A DNA stretch of 64,000 nt from Marinomonas sp. KMM3893 (GCF_004352855.1 NZ_SJSC01000005.1:186001-250000); one strand, 5' to 3'. Counted from the stretch's first letter, positions 45,407 through 54,927 are shown. Numbers and translations are program-made. Notes: generated by a model not told the origin, from the letters alone.

Positions 45407-46267
45407 TTAACGGTTCGCAATCCCCCACATACTGAATAGATATTTTCTAACAACGAATAAAAATAGGATGGCTGGCAATATCAAAATCAAGCCACCAGCA
45501 AACTTCACTTCTACCGGAGAAGTAGAAAGGCTTTGCACCAAAAAGGCCGTCAATGTTTGGTTGTTTACGGTGAGCACCGCGGCAGCAAACACTTCGTTCC
45601 ACGAAATAACAAAGGCAAACACAGCAGACGCAGTAAGACCTGGCAAGGCTAATGGCATCACAACTTTCATGAACGCCTGCCAGCGATTACAACCAAGTAC
45701 CCAGGCTGCTTCTTCTAACTCAACAGGAATACCAAGGAACAAGCTGGAGGTAATCAACACAGAGAAAGGCAAAGCCAAGGCCGTGTGCACCAAAGACAAG
45801 CCAAACAAAGAATCGTCCAGACCAACATTGATGAAAATCACCGCCAATGGCAGCGCCAACAACGGCATTGGAAACGCTCGTGTTAACAAGATCAACATTC
45901 TGAAGGTTTCTTTGCCTCGAAAATCAAAGCGCGCTAACGCGTAGCCTGCTGGCGTCCCTAGACCAATCGCTATCACCATGGTGAACAAGGCCGCGATTAA
46001 AGAGTTTTTCAACGCCCCTAGCACACCGTAGTAATTCACGAAAAAGTGCAGGCTTTCCATGTCAAATGCAGGCCAGAAGTTCTTAGGAAAGCCATTAATG
46101 ACGTCCGCTGAACTCAAGGAGTTGACCACTAATAAATAGATGGGGAACAGAATCCAAGACACAAGAAACGCCACACTGCTCAAAAATAACCAGCGCCACA
46201 TTTTCTTCTTTCTGTTCACCTCTCGGACTTCTTTTTCCAAGATTTCATCGTAACTTAAATCGCTCAT
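45407..46267 (-). CDS. ABC sugar transporter permease (MalG type)
   Basis: 286 residues with six predicted helices and the EAA loop EEAAWVLGCNRWQAFMKVVM PLALPG, the contact site for the ATPase. The N-terminal cytosolic stretch is charged (EKEVREVNRKKKMW). It overlaps the partner permease gene by four bases. Confidence 0.94.
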   Translation of the reverse strand: MSDLSYDEILEKEVREVNRKKKMWRWLFLSSVAFLVSWILFPIYLLVVNSLSSADVINGFPKNFWPAFDMESLHFFVNYYGVLGALKNSLIAALFTMVIAIGLGTPAGYALARFDFRGKETFRMLILLTRAFPMPLLALPLAVIFINVGLDDSLFGLSLVHTALALPFSVLITSSLFLGIPVELEEAAWVLGCNRWQAFMKVVMPLALPGLTASAVFAFVISWNEVFAAAVLTVNNQTLTAFLVQSLSTSPVEVKFAGGLILILPAILFLFVVRKYLFSMWGIANR

Positions 46268-47112
46268 ATTCTAGCCCCTTTAGGAACACGCAACACTCTT
46301 AGATAAAACAGCGTAAAGACAATAGAAAGGGCTAGGATAACCACGGCATAGGCAGACGCTGCGCCGGCATCTTGGTAATTAAAGGCCCAATTAAAGGTTT
46401 CTCCCATTAATACAGGCATATTGGAGCCCCCTAACAGCATGACAACAGCAAACACTTCGAACGCCAATAAGGTTCGTAGGATCAGTGCTGTTTGCAAACT
46501 TGGACGTAACAAAGGCAATGTCACCTTCCACAAACGAACCCACGAATTCGCGCCAAAAATTTCAGCGGCTTCGTAGTATTCTTTCGGAATAAGACCGATA
46601 CCGGACACCAAAATAACCAAAAGAATCGCCGTCGCACGCCAGATTTCGGCCACCACAACAGCGGTGAAAATAATGATAGGGTTTTGATAGTTCAACCAAC
46701 TTTCTGGCTGATCAATGACACCAATCGAGAACAAGAAACTGTTTAAGAAACCGTTTTGATCCAAAATCGCCAACCAGATAATACCGGCAGCAAGATCCGA
46801 CACACCCAAAGGAATGGTCAAAATATACAAAACAGTGTCACGACCTTTCTTCATTTTCGAAATCATCAATGACATACCGACCGCCATGCACAACTGCACA
46901 GGGACAACCACCAAGGCAAGCAGCAAGGTGTTTTTCAAAGAGGGAAGAAAATTATAGTCAGTAAAGATATTTTCAAAGTTGCTTAAACCAACATGACCAT
47001 CTGACGAAGTGAAGGCCTGAACGAACACTTCAATGAATGGATATACGAAAAAAATCAATAAAAACAATACGCTTGGCGCAATTAAAACATAAGGGTAATA
47101 TTTTTTATTCAT
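46264..47112 (-). CDS. ABC sugar transporter permease (MalF type)
   Basis: 282 residues with six predicted helices and the EAA loop EAAEIFGANSWVRLWKVTLP. It forms the heterodimeric channel with the downstream MalG-type permease and lies 75 bases after the binding-protein gene, with a stem-loop in that gap. Confidence 0.94.
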   Translation of the reverse strand: MNKKYYPYVLIAPSVLFLLIFFVYPFIEVFVQAFTSSDGHVGLSNFENIFTDYNFLPSLKNTLLLALVVVPVQLCMAVGMSLMISKMKKGRDTVLYILTIPLGVSDLAAGIIWLAILDQNGFLNSFLFSIGVIDQPESWLNYQNPIIIFTAVVVAEIWRATAILLVILVSGIGLIPKEYYEAAEIFGANSWVRLWKVTLPLLRPSLQTALILRTLLAFEVFAVVMLLGGSNMPVLMGETFNWAFNYQDAGAASAYAVVILALSIVFTLFYLRVLRVPKGARI

Positions 47113-47146
47113 AACAAATCCTGATTTCTTTTAAATAATTTCATAG

Positions 47147-47176
47147 CTGGTCTGCAACAGCCTAGAGGCAGACCAG
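47147..47176 (-). other. Stem-loop after the binding-protein gene
   Basis: CTGGTCTGC (47147-47155) pairs perfectly with GCAGACCAG (47168-47176) around a 12-base loop. In the minus-strand transcript it directly follows the binding-protein gene. Such hairpins often protect the upstream message, so that the binding protein is made in excess over the permeases. There is no T tract. Confidence 0.6.
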
Positions 47177-47187
47177 AAAGCGAGAAA

Positions 47188-48447
47188 TCAGTTAATTGGA
47201 CAAGGGCCATCACTCGCTTTATCGGGCGCCCAGCAAGGTGCTTTGGCTCGATTAATCAGCGTTCTCAGCCTTTTTGCCTGACGATTAAGTACTTTGTCGA
47301 TGTCCGCATTACGCAGAATGATTTGCTGGAAGGTGTCTTGGTAAACTTTATTGAATTGCCCACTCAAGTTCCCAAGTCCTACCGGTAAAATCGACGGCAA
47401 TGCATCTGGCGCATTAGCTTGAAGCGCAATGGCTTTGCCCGCGATACGAACATTGGCAGGAAGATCCTCTGGCAGAGCCACATCTACAACCGGATAAAAG
47501 CCTGTGGCTTTCAAGGTTTTTACTTGAATATCAGGACGAGACAAGTATTTGATTAAGCTGACAGACGCCGCTCGGTCTGGCGTGTTCTTAGGAATGGCTA
47601 GGCCTGCAATAACCGGCATAAAACCTCGACCGTATTTTCCTGCAGGTGCGGGAAACGCAACAAAGTCATTTGGTTTTTGATCAAATGCCCCTTTAAGACG
47701 AGCCGTATGATCAAAAGCAACCCATACTTCGCCAGTTAACAAAGGCTCTTGCATCAAGTTATACGCGGTGGAACGAGGGTTAACATTCTTCCAAAGGCTA
47801 CGAAAATAAGCCCACATTTCTTGCGCGTCTTTACCACGAAAATCAGTCACCACGGAGTGGGTGAACGAAGGGTAAAGGTAACCTTGAATAAAGCGGTGCA
47901 TTAGGCCTTTCTCACCAGCTGGGAAACCAAGCTTCGGACTGCCTGTCGCTTTGGTAAGGTTGATGGCCCATTGCGCCAGTTGGTCATAGGTTAAAGCATT
48001 GATGTTGGCGCCTTTAGGCAAATAAGGCAGTGCCTTTTTGTTCGCCGCCATAATGTAGGTAGCTTGCATCCAAGGGATGTATTTTTGATGGTCTGTACCC
48101 AGCTTACCCAGCTTGGTAATGGCCGTGTTGGCGCTGACCTTAGGCAGTTGAGCCAGTACATCATCAACAGGGTCTAACGCGTCCTGAATCTGAGGGAACT
48201 GACCATGCAATGCCCCTAATACACCCAGTGTCACTGAGTTGGTACGAGACTCTGCTTGTATCCGAGAAAAAAACGGGCCAGCTTCTTGTGGAAGAAATTT
48301 AACATTTCCATCATAGTCGATTAACACGTCATTTCGCATTGCGTCCGCTTCTTTGAGCGGGTTCGCTTGAGTTGAATAAAAGACAACCTCACTCGCCGAA
48401 GCGATAGAGGACCCTAATAATATTGGTAATATTATTTTTTTTAACAT
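47188..48447 (-). CDS. ABC sugar transporter extracellular solute-binding protein
   Basis: 419 residues with a short signal peptide (MLKKIILPILLGSSIASA, cleavage near SEVVF). It has family 1 solute-binding features: YKHIPWM-like QKYIPWMQATYIMAANKKAL, a GEKGLMHRF segment and AGLAIPKNTPDRAASVSLIK. It supplies the osmolyte or sugar to the ABC permease. The C-terminus has a Cys pair (APCWAPDKASDGPCPIN) that could form a disulfide. Confidence 0.9.
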   Translation of the reverse strand: MLKKIILPILLGSSIASASEVVFYSTQANPLKEADAMRNDVLIDYDGNVKFLPQEAGPFFSRIQAESRTNSVTLGVLGALHGQFPQIQDALDPVDDVLAQLPKVSANTAITKLGKLGTDHQKYIPWMQATYIMAANKKALPYLPKGANINALTYDQLAQWAINLTKATGSPKLGFPAGEKGLMHRFIQGYLYPSFTHSVVTDFRGKDAQEMWAYFRSLWKNVNPRSTAYNLMQEPLLTGEVWVAFDHTARLKGAFDQKPNDFVAFPAPAGKYGRGFMPVIAGLAIPKNTPDRAASVSLIKYLSRPDIQVKTLKATGFYPVVDVALPEDLPANVRIAGKAIALQANAPDALPSILPVGLGNLSGQFNKVYQDTFQQIILRNADIDKVLNRQAKRLRTLINRAKAPCWAPDKASDGPCPIN

Positions 48448-48500
48448 ACATTTTTCCTCTTTTTTATTCTTATATTAAGTCTAGTTTCTTTATCAAAAAC

Positions 48501-49526
48501 TTAGCTAATATTTTTATTTTCACTCGTTTGACGCTCTATCAGCTCATAGTTAATTAGCTTATTTCTGGGCACGGTGAGATGGCCATTCATCTCAGCTTGT
48601 AAGATAGAAATAATGGCATTGCTATGATCTTCAAAAGACGACTTTAGCGTTGAAATAGTTGGATCACCCAAAGTGGATACCGGCAGGTCATCGCAACCAA
48701 TTACATTGATGTCTGCACATGGGTCGATGCCTAGCTCTTTGGCGGCTTTCACGACTTCATGGGCAATAACATCGGAAGCACAGATAAAGCCAGTTGGTGC
48801 GTTCTGGCTTTTCAGTAATTCCAAGGAGAGGCGGTGCGGAATGTTATCGGACACCTCCGTCACGAACACATCAGGCGTTAAACCTGCTTTGTTCATGGCG
48901 TTCATATAACCTTCCAGACGCAGATCAGAGGTGTACATCCGTTCTGGAAGGTTCATTAAAACAATCTTTTTATGGCCTTTATCAATCAAGCTCTGAGTCG
49001 CAAACTCAAACCCTGAAATGGCATCTGTATCTATCCAATTATGCTTTTCAGAGCTTAAGGTCCGTCCGTGAGTCACAAACGGCACCTTGTTCTCCAACAA
49101 CAAGTTCACCCGTGCATCGTCTTTTCTGGTACGCATCACAACAAAAGCGTCCACCCGTTGGCTATCAATAAATCGCTGATAGGTTGACAGCTCTTCTTCA
49201 CCTTCTGGGGCATAAGAAACGATTAAGTCTAAGTTGGGATTGTGGGTATGCAGGGAACGACCGAAATGCAGTAGGAAGTGACTTAAGAAGTGATCTCTCA
49301 TGTCGCCGTAGGAAACGGGCAACAAGATGCCAATAGCATCACTTTTCCCCGTCACGAGCCGACGAGCCGCTAGGTTGGGAACATAGCCAAGGGTAGCCAC
49401 CGCCTCTTCAACTTGACGGCGAGTATTCGGACTTACATCGTCATAGCCAGACAAAGCTCGGGATACTGTGGTCACCGATATATTCAAATATTCTGCTATG
49501 GATTTCAGTGTCGGTTTTTTTTTCAT
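48501..49526 (-). CDS. LacI-family transcriptional regulator, first gene of the ABC/GH63 operon
   Basis: 341 residues from the ATG at 49526, where MKKKPTLKSIAEYLNISVTT is the usual LacI start; a 67-residue upstream extension has no family resemblance. HTH: VTTVSRALSGYDDVSPNT. Hinge region ATLGYVPNLAARRLVTGKSD. A sugar-binding core follows. The Shine-Dalgarno is weak with this start, and an ATG at 49553 is an alternative. Two LacI-type operators lie just upstream, so it should repress itself and the binding-protein, permease, ATPase and hydrolase genes. Confidence 0.9.
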   Translation of the reverse strand: MKKKPTLKSIAEYLNISVTTVSRALSGYDDVSPNTRRQVEEAVATLGYVPNLAARRLVTGKSDAIGILLPVSYGDMRDHFLSHFLLHFGRSLHTHNPNLDLIVSYAPEGEEELSTYQRFIDSQRVDAFVVMRTRKDDARVNLLLENKVPFVTHGRTLSSEKHNWIDTDAISGFEFATQSLIDKGHKKIVLMNLPERMYTSDLRLEGYMNAMNKAGLTPDVFVTEVSDNIPHRLSLELLKSQNAPTGFICASDVIAHEVVKAAKELGIDPCADINVIGCDDLPVSTLGDPTISTLKSSFEDHSNAIISILQAEMNGHLTVPRNKLINYELIERQTSENKNIS

Positions 49527-49575
49527 CAATTTATTCGTTTTTATTATGCGCATGTGAAGGCCTATCAATGATGAC

Positions 49576-49622
49576 CCGAAACGATTTGGATAAATATAAA
49601 CCAAAACGTTTCGGGTCTTCAA
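49576..49622 (-). promoter_or_regulatory. Promoter of the lacI-led ABC operon with two LacI-type operators
   Basis: On the minus strand TTGAAG (49617-49622) and TATATT (49593-49598) are 18 bases apart and form a promoter. One operator, CCAAAACGTTTCGG (49601-49614), sits between -35 and -10. A second, CCGAAACGATTTGG (49576-49589), lies just after the -10 and is nearly the reverse complement of the first (one mismatch). The centres are 25 bases apart. Binding would block RNA polymerase directly, so repression of the whole operon is expected. Confidence 0.72.
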
Positions 49623-49760
49623 TTGTTTTTTCTTTTTATTGACTATAGAAGGCCAAAAAGCGCGATGTCCTCTGGGTTTTAAGCAACAGAACAGGAAGAA
49701 AACAAGAGGATAAACAGGGGGGATCATTCAGAAGCGGCCTGCACAGCCAGCAGAAACAAG

Positions 49761-49796
49761 ATCGCACTATGTGCCAGTTATGACCCATAGTGCGAT
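49761..49796 (-). terminator. Hairpin after the HyuA-type gene
   Basis: ATCGCACTATG (49761-49771) pairs with CATAGTGCGAT (49786-49796) around a 14-base loop, about 45 bases past the HyuA stop on the minus strand. The T tract is poor. Confidence 0.5.
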
Positions 49797-49840
49797 GCAA
49801 AAACACAACTCAATAGAAGAACAATCGTGCGAAGGCGAAG

Positions 49841-51400
49841 CTACAACATTTTGCCCGCTGCTTTGATTTTAATGTGCACCATATTGCCTTTGAGATAACT
49901 CAACGGAATCTCACTTCTCTCTATGATAGAGACGCTTTGTGGGCATGAGCCGGCCTCTATCGCAATCGCCTTGGCTTCTTCTTCCAATCGTGCAATCTCA
50001 GTGGCGCGCTTCGTAGGCTCGATAGAAACAATTCGGTCGAGCTGCCCTGAAATTTCACCGAGCGCCACGCCAATCGCATTTGCGACTTCAAAATGCTCAG
50101 GCCGCACCACTCGGCTCGCCCCCTCAAAATGATCAGGGAGCAAAGCGCTGCCACCACCCACCAAGATAACCGGCACCTTTTCCGCTGAGGTTTTCATTTT
50201 ATCAATGGCGTCTTCCACCGTTACCAGCATTTTTGCGTAAATTTTGCGTGCTTTTTGCGGGTCCAGATCAATCGATCCTTGCTGCTGCGCACCTGACCAA
50301 GTCATGACATCAAGCGCCAGCGCCACGTCTGTCAAAGTCAGTACTTCACCGCCAAAACTCAGAGCCTTTTCGGTAATTTGGTGGCCCACACTTTCTGGTC
50401 CAAGTACCGGTTCACCCTCTTCAAAATTCACTCGAGTACCCCCACCGATGGCAATAGCAAGAATGTCAGGCATGCGAAAATTCGTTCTCACCTCCCCCAA
50501 CGACACAGAAAGGCTCGACTCTCTTGGATAGCCGTGCATTAACACACCGATATCAGACGTAGTACCGCCCACATCCACCACAATAGCGTCTGTCAGCTTG
50601 GTTAAATGGCTGGCACCACGAATCGAATTCGTCGGCCCACAGGCTACGGTTAATATTGGGTATTTAAGCGCAAATTCTTTGGACATCAAGGTGCCATCAT
50701 TCTGACCAAAATACGGCGTAACCTGGATTCCATGCTTATCGAGCGCTTGGCAAAAACCATTTACAAAGCGTTTTGCCGTGCCTTGCAATGCCGCATTTAA
50801 GATGGTCGCGTTTTCGCGCTCTAAGATCCCCAAACTGCCTACTTTATGGGAAAGAGAAATGTCCATATCCGGCATTTCTTCTGACACCCAGTTGGCCACG
50901 GTCAACTCCTGCTCACCATTGACTGGCGAGAAAACGCCGCACACCGCGATAGCGTCGACATGTCCTCTCATTTTGGCGCAAATATCTCGAATTTCGGCTT
51001 CGTTTATTTCAGCAATCTTCTGGCCATCGTACTCATAACCGCCATGGGCTTCGTAAAAATGTTCACCCAATAAATCCTTCCAAGATTGGCTCCAGCCGCT
51101 AAGGGGTGGAATCGCGCTACCGCTGGGCAAGGCCAAGCGAATCATGCCCACCCTGTCCAGACCGCGTTTTTCAACAATGGCATTCGTACACTGTGTGGTT
51201 CCCAGCATCGCGTGCTTAATTTGCGCGCCCGTTATGCCAGCACCTGTTAGCAAGGCCGCTACGGCATTATCAATGCCAGTGGAGATATCAAGCGTGGTAG
51301 AGACTTTTACTTTCGCCACACAATTAAGCGAATTATCCAGCAGAACGCCATCCGTATTGGTGCCGCCAACGTCTATGCCTAGTCGGTAATTAATGGTCAT
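49841..51400 (-). CDS. HyuA-type hydantoinase/oxoprolinase family protein
   Basis: 519-residue ASKHA-fold protein. The N-terminus RLGIDVGGTNTDGVLLDN is the family's phosphate-binding loop; a GTTQCTNAIVEKRGLDRVGMI-like region follows and VDVGGTTSDIG is the second nucleotide loop. It is the HyuA-like part only; no HyuB-type partner is in the window. It overlaps the DUF917 gene by four bases. The pair HyuA plus DUF917 occurs widely; the substrate may be a hydantoin, thiohydantoin or oxoproline-like ring, but none is proved. Confidence 0.88.
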   Translation of the reverse strand: MTINYRLGIDVGGTNTDGVLLDNSLNCVAKVKVSTTLDISTGIDNAVAALLTGAGITGAQIKHAMLGTTQCTNAIVEKRGLDRVGMIRLALPSGSAIPPLSGWSQSWKDLLGEHFYEAHGGYEYDGQKIAEINEAEIRDICAKMRGHVDAIAVCGVFSPVNGEQELTVANWVSEEMPDMDISLSHKVGSLGILERENATILNAALQGTAKRFVNGFCQALDKHGIQVTPYFGQNDGTLMSKEFALKYPILTVACGPTNSIRGASHLTKLTDAIVVDVGGTTSDIGVLMHGYPRESSLSVSLGEVRTNFRMPDILAIAIGGGTRVNFEEGEPVLGPESVGHQITEKALSFGGEVLTLTDVALALDVMTWSGAQQQGSIDLDPQKARKIYAKMLVTVEDAIDKMKTSAEKVPVILVGGGSALLPDHFEGASRVVRPEHFEVANAIGVALGEISGQLDRIVSIEPTKRATEIARLEEEAKAIAIEAGSCPQSVSIIERSEIPLSYLKGNMVHIKIKAAGKML

Positions 51401-52536
51401 TTTTGTGCTCCTTCAAGGCGAATTTTTTGTGCAAGAACATCAATAGGTGTATAGCTGACGTGGTAACCAAAGTAACCAGGACCGACCACTTCAATGCCTT
51501 TTGGCGTGCGCCACTTTTCATCACAAGGGTAAGCAATCAAATCGACTCGTTGACCATAACGAAGTTGATCTGTGGTAATCGGATGGCCTGTTTCATAATC
51601 CAATATGGAGATCAAATCTGGCGTGCTGGCCAATAAATTTTCATCGTTAATATCCGCAGCAGATCTGCCTTTGTGCGCCAATAGCAATTCGTTTTGAAAG
51701 TGCACACAAACACTGCCGGCTTCCTGAGTTGATGGACTTTTTAGCGGTTCAATGACCACATTCCCAGTCACAAAACCACCGCCAGTATTACGCTCAATAT
51801 CGGTGATTTTTCCACTAATAACCCGATGACCGCCCACAATATCAAGCACAGCTTGCGTTGCATTTTGGCCGGTTTCATTGGCTTCTCGAATTGCTTTACC
51901 AATCTTGATCGATTTGGTTAAAGTGCCACCCAACGCACTTTGCTTTAAATTAACGCCCAACATGGGGTAATCGCATATGGCCGCAGAGCCGCCCATTTTT
52001 TCAGTAATGGCACGAGCAAAATGCTCAGCCCAAAGTCCATCGATAGGCTGTAATGTCACCACATTGCCTTTCTCATCGGCCAATGTGTTTGGCGCAGAAG
52101 GCAAATCATCCAAGTAAAAAGTGACCATTTGTGACTCAGGGAAAGCCCGCCCCATGGCATCACAGTCAATCACAGGAATGCCTTTGCTGGCCGCCACTAA
52201 AATAGGGATCAATGAATTGCCACCCCCAATTTCAATAGGAAAAGTCGCCGCTATGCTGCCTCCCATTTCTTTTTCCATCGCCTCGAAGGCCACTAACATT
52301 TGATTTTGTGAGTTTAATTTCTCAATCGCTACCGTTGGCGCGCCAATCATAGACGAAGGCACTACAACCCAATCGTCTTCAACACTGTCTAACGAAATCA
52401 ATTCAACCGGCTGGGCCGCATTAGCAATCGCCACTTTGGCCATTAATGAACCACTGTAAGGGTCCCCGCCACCACCGGTACCCAATACGGTAGCGCCAAT
52501 CGCGATGTCATCAATCATTTGATCATTAATAATCAT
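51397..52536 (-). CDS. DUF917 family protein (S-methyl-thiohydantoin desulfurase-type)
   Basis: 379 residues. The N-terminus DIAIGATVLGTGGGGDPYSG and the central IEIGGGNSLIPILVA and PVIDCDAMGRAFPESQM blocks are characteristic of DUF917, which is also listed as an S-methyl-thiohydantoin desulfurase-type domain. It is encoded between an NCS1 permease and a HyuA-type gene with four-base overlaps on both sides, so the three act together. The reaction is uncertain. Confidence 0.85.
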   Translation of the reverse strand: MIINDQMIDDIAIGATVLGTGGGGDPYSGSLMAKVAIANAAQPVELISLDSVEDDWVVVPSSMIGAPTVAIEKLNSQNQMLVAFEAMEKEMGGSIAATFPIEIGGGNSLIPILVAASKGIPVIDCDAMGRAFPESQMVTFYLDDLPSAPNTLADEKGNVVTLQPIDGLWAEHFARAITEKMGGSAAICDYPMLGVNLKQSALGGTLTKSIKIGKAIREANETGQNATQAVLDIVGGHRVISGKITDIERNTGGGFVTGNVVIEPLKSPSTQEAGSVCVHFQNELLLAHKGRSAADINDENLLASTPDLISILDYETGHPITTDQLRYGQRVDLIAYPCDEKWRTPKGIEVVGPGYFGYHVSYTPIDVLAQKIRLEGAQK

Positions 52537-53861
52537 GGACGGTTTTCCTTTCTTAATTCAGTTGGTTGTCTTAGTTCTGCGGGTTTTCTTAAATTAGAAA
52601 ATGTCATTAACACTATGTAAGCGACAAGAGAGGCCAAGATGCCATCAACAGCAGAAATGCTAGTAATAGAGAAAAGACCTAAAAACTCAGTGGCGGTGCA
52701 GGCGCTAACCACACACCCAAAAAACCATGAGATAAGCCCTTTTAGTAACCAATTAGGCGCAGTTTGCGTGCGTTCAAAGCTCATCACGCTACGGTCTAAA
52801 AAGTAATATTGCGCGAGATACACACCCGCCGAAGGTGCAATCACGACGCCTAACAAGGTTAAAAATGAAGTGAAATACTCAATCATGCCCAATTGCGCTA
52901 TCACCACGCCAATGGCCGTCATTACCACCACAAGAATCGGACGTGGAACATTCGGAAAGACCACGGATAACCCGAGGGAGCCAGACACCAGATTGCTGCT
53001 GTTGGTGGTCCATTGCGCAAACACAATAATAAAAATAGCGGCAACACCCAGACCCAAGCCAAAGAACACATCCACCAAGCTGGTTGAGCCTGTCATGCGC
53101 AAAAGCAAGATTGCCACCACCAAGGTGGCACTGTTACCAAACAAGAAGCCAAAGCCTGCGCCTAAGATGGCGTCTTTACGGGTTTTGGCATAACGAGAAA
53201 TATCAGGGGCGGCAACCGCGGCAAGAATCCAAATGGACATAACATAAGAAATCGCCTGCCCCATAGAAAGCGGAGAACGGATAGGTTCTTCAACAACGCT
53301 GCTGTGACTCGACGCCATATAAAGGCCGACGGTAATCAGGGTCACCATTAAAGGCACTGAATATGCACTCAGTTTACCCAATGCACGAACGCCATAAATC
53401 GCGGTGATCATCATGAGCAAGGCGCCAAAGATCAACGCACTTAAGTTCGAAATAACAATGCCGTATTTATCCAGAGAAGCGACTAATATGTGTGCAAAAA
53501 AATCCGTCTGAAACGCAAACCAGCCAACCAAAGAAATACCATTAATGGCCCCCAGCGCCTTACCACCATAACGCCCAAACACAGTACTGCTCATTAACGA
53601 GGTCGACACCGACGATTGAAAACCAATGTTGGCACACAGCATGGCAAGGAGCGCCAGAATCGAAGAGCCAATAAAGGTCGCCAGAAGTGCGTTGTAGACA
53701 CTCAGCCCCTGACTCAATAGCGCACCAAGAAACAGCCCTGACACATCAATGCCGATGGCCAGCCAGATCAAACTAATGACATACCATGACCTCTTGGCAT
53801 TCAGAGGAACGGGCTCTAATTCAAAATCGTCAATTTTCTGTTTATTGTGTGTATTTTTCAT
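52533..53861 (-). CDS. NCS1-family permease (cytosine/hydantoin-type)
   Basis: 442 residues with about twelve helices. It shows the NCS1 patterns around WLAIGIDVSGLFLGALLSQG and LAAVAAPDISRYAKTRKDAI (the conserved APDxSR region), and WTTNSSNLVSGSLGLS. Relatives carry cytosine, allantoin or hydantoins. It is the first gene of the operon with DUF917 and HyuA, so the imported ring compound is likely their substrate. Confidence 0.88.
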   Translation of the reverse strand: MKNTHNKQKIDDFELEPVPLNAKRSWYVISLIWLAIGIDVSGLFLGALLSQGLSVYNALLATFIGSSILALLAMLCANIGFQSSVSTSLMSSTVFGRYGGKALGAINGISLVGWFAFQTDFFAHILVASLDKYGIVISNLSALIFGALLMMITAIYGVRALGKLSAYSVPLMVTLITVGLYMASSHSSVVEEPIRSPLSMGQAISYVMSIWILAAVAAPDISRYAKTRKDAILGAGFGFLFGNSATLVVAILLLRMTGSTSLVDVFFGLGLGVAAIFIIVFAQWTTNSSNLVSGSLGLSVVFPNVPRPILVVVMTAIGVVIAQLGMIEYFTSFLTLLGVVIAPSAGVYLAQYYFLDRSVMSFERTQTAPNWLLKGLISWFFGCVVSACTATEFLGLFSITSISAVDGILASLVAYIVLMTFSNLRKPAELRQPTELRKENRP

Positions 53862-53914
53862 CTTACGCCCCTGAATTGTTCATAAATAAAGCAAATAAAA
53901 ACTAACAGCTTGTC

Positions 53915-53955
53915 ACATTTGAATAAATGAATATTATTGAATGCAAACATTTGAA
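53915..53955. promoter_or_regulatory. Direct repeats in the LysR/NCS1 control region
   Basis: ACATTTGAA occurs at 53915-53923 and again at 53947-53955, 32 bases apart (three helical turns), between the divergent LysR and NCS1 genes. They may be regulator half-sites. Inference only. Confidence 0.35.
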
Positions 53956-53975
53956 AAAAGAGATGTAAATTCGAG

Positions 53976-54899
53976 ATGATCAATAATGCTGGCAAACTGG
54001 ACAAACGAGATTTACGTCGACTCGAGCTATTCTGCGAAATTGTCGAACAAAATGGCATCAGTAATGCCACCCATAGCACAGGGCTTAGCCAACCGGTTTT
54101 AAGCAATCAATTAATAGAACTAGAAAAGAGCCTAGGAATAAAACTGTGTCAGCGTGGACGAAGTGGTTTTGAGTTAACCAGTGAAGGACACACGGTGTAC
54201 CGTTATGCGAATGAGCTTAGTTCAGTATTGAGCGACTTCTCTTTCAAACTGAAAGGTGTTCGATCCACCCTAACCGGCCATGTTCGAGTGGGTGTATTGG
54301 ACAATACCATCACCCTTGAAGACAACATCATTCCGCAAGCAATCGAGAATTTTTACCAACTAAGCGACAGCGTCGACATCTCATTAGAAGTCGGTGATTA
54401 TACTTTTTTAAACGAAAAACTCTCTAAAAACCAATTAGATATGATGATAGTTGTACTAAGCGATTACAACACTAGCCATTTTGCCCATGTCGAACCTTTG
54501 TTTTATGAGCAAAGCCAGCTATTCGCCAGAAAGGACGTGGCGGCCAAAATCATCCGTAATCACTATTCACTGGCAGGGCAACGTATAAACATCGGCGGCT
54601 ATTCGGCCAAAATAATGAAAGAAATATTGCAGGTGGATCAATATGACGACATGAAATTAATCGACGGTTGGAATGTGGAATCGGGCGTAATATTAACCAT
54701 GGCGGGGACGCATCTTAGCTTTTTACCTACTCACTTGATCGACAATAACCGCCATCAAAAAGACTTAGTTGCTCTGAACCCAAGCCAATGGCAATTTAGC
54801 AGTGAATTTTCATTGGTGCTCAAAAGTCATCAGGACACACTCACACCAGCGGCGCAGGCTTTTTACCAGTGCTTACTGGCACTTTCGCCGTTACGGTGA
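53976..54899 (+). CDS. LysR-family transcriptional regulator of the DUF917 operon
   Basis: 307 residues with the LysR HTH (IVEQNGISNATHSTGLSQPV, LSNQLIELEKSLGIKLCQRG) and an effector domain. It is divergent from the NCS1-DUF917-HyuA operon with 114 bases between, the usual control layout. Inducer unknown. Confidence 0.9.
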   Translation: MINNAGKLDKRDLRRLELFCEIVEQNGISNATHSTGLSQPVLSNQLIELEKSLGIKLCQRGRSGFELTSEGHTVYRYANELSSVLSDFSFKLKGVRSTLTGHVRVGVLDNTITLEDNIIPQAIENFYQLSDSVDISLEVGDYTFLNEKLSKNQLDMMIVVLSDYNTSHFAHVEPLFYEQSQLFARKDVAAKIIRNHYSLAGQRINIGGYSAKIMKEILQVDQYDDMKLIDGWNVESGVILTMAGTHLSFLPTHLIDNNRHQKDLVALNPSQWQFSSEFSLVLKSHQDTLTPAAQAFYQCLLALSPLR

Positions 54900-54927
54900 T
54901 AAATACGGCGCCTGTGCCGTCCAAAAA

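Noticed and set aside
49527..49727. 67-residue N-terminal extension of the LacI regulator
   Set aside because: It would run across the promoter and both operators, and LacI proteins begin right at the HTH.
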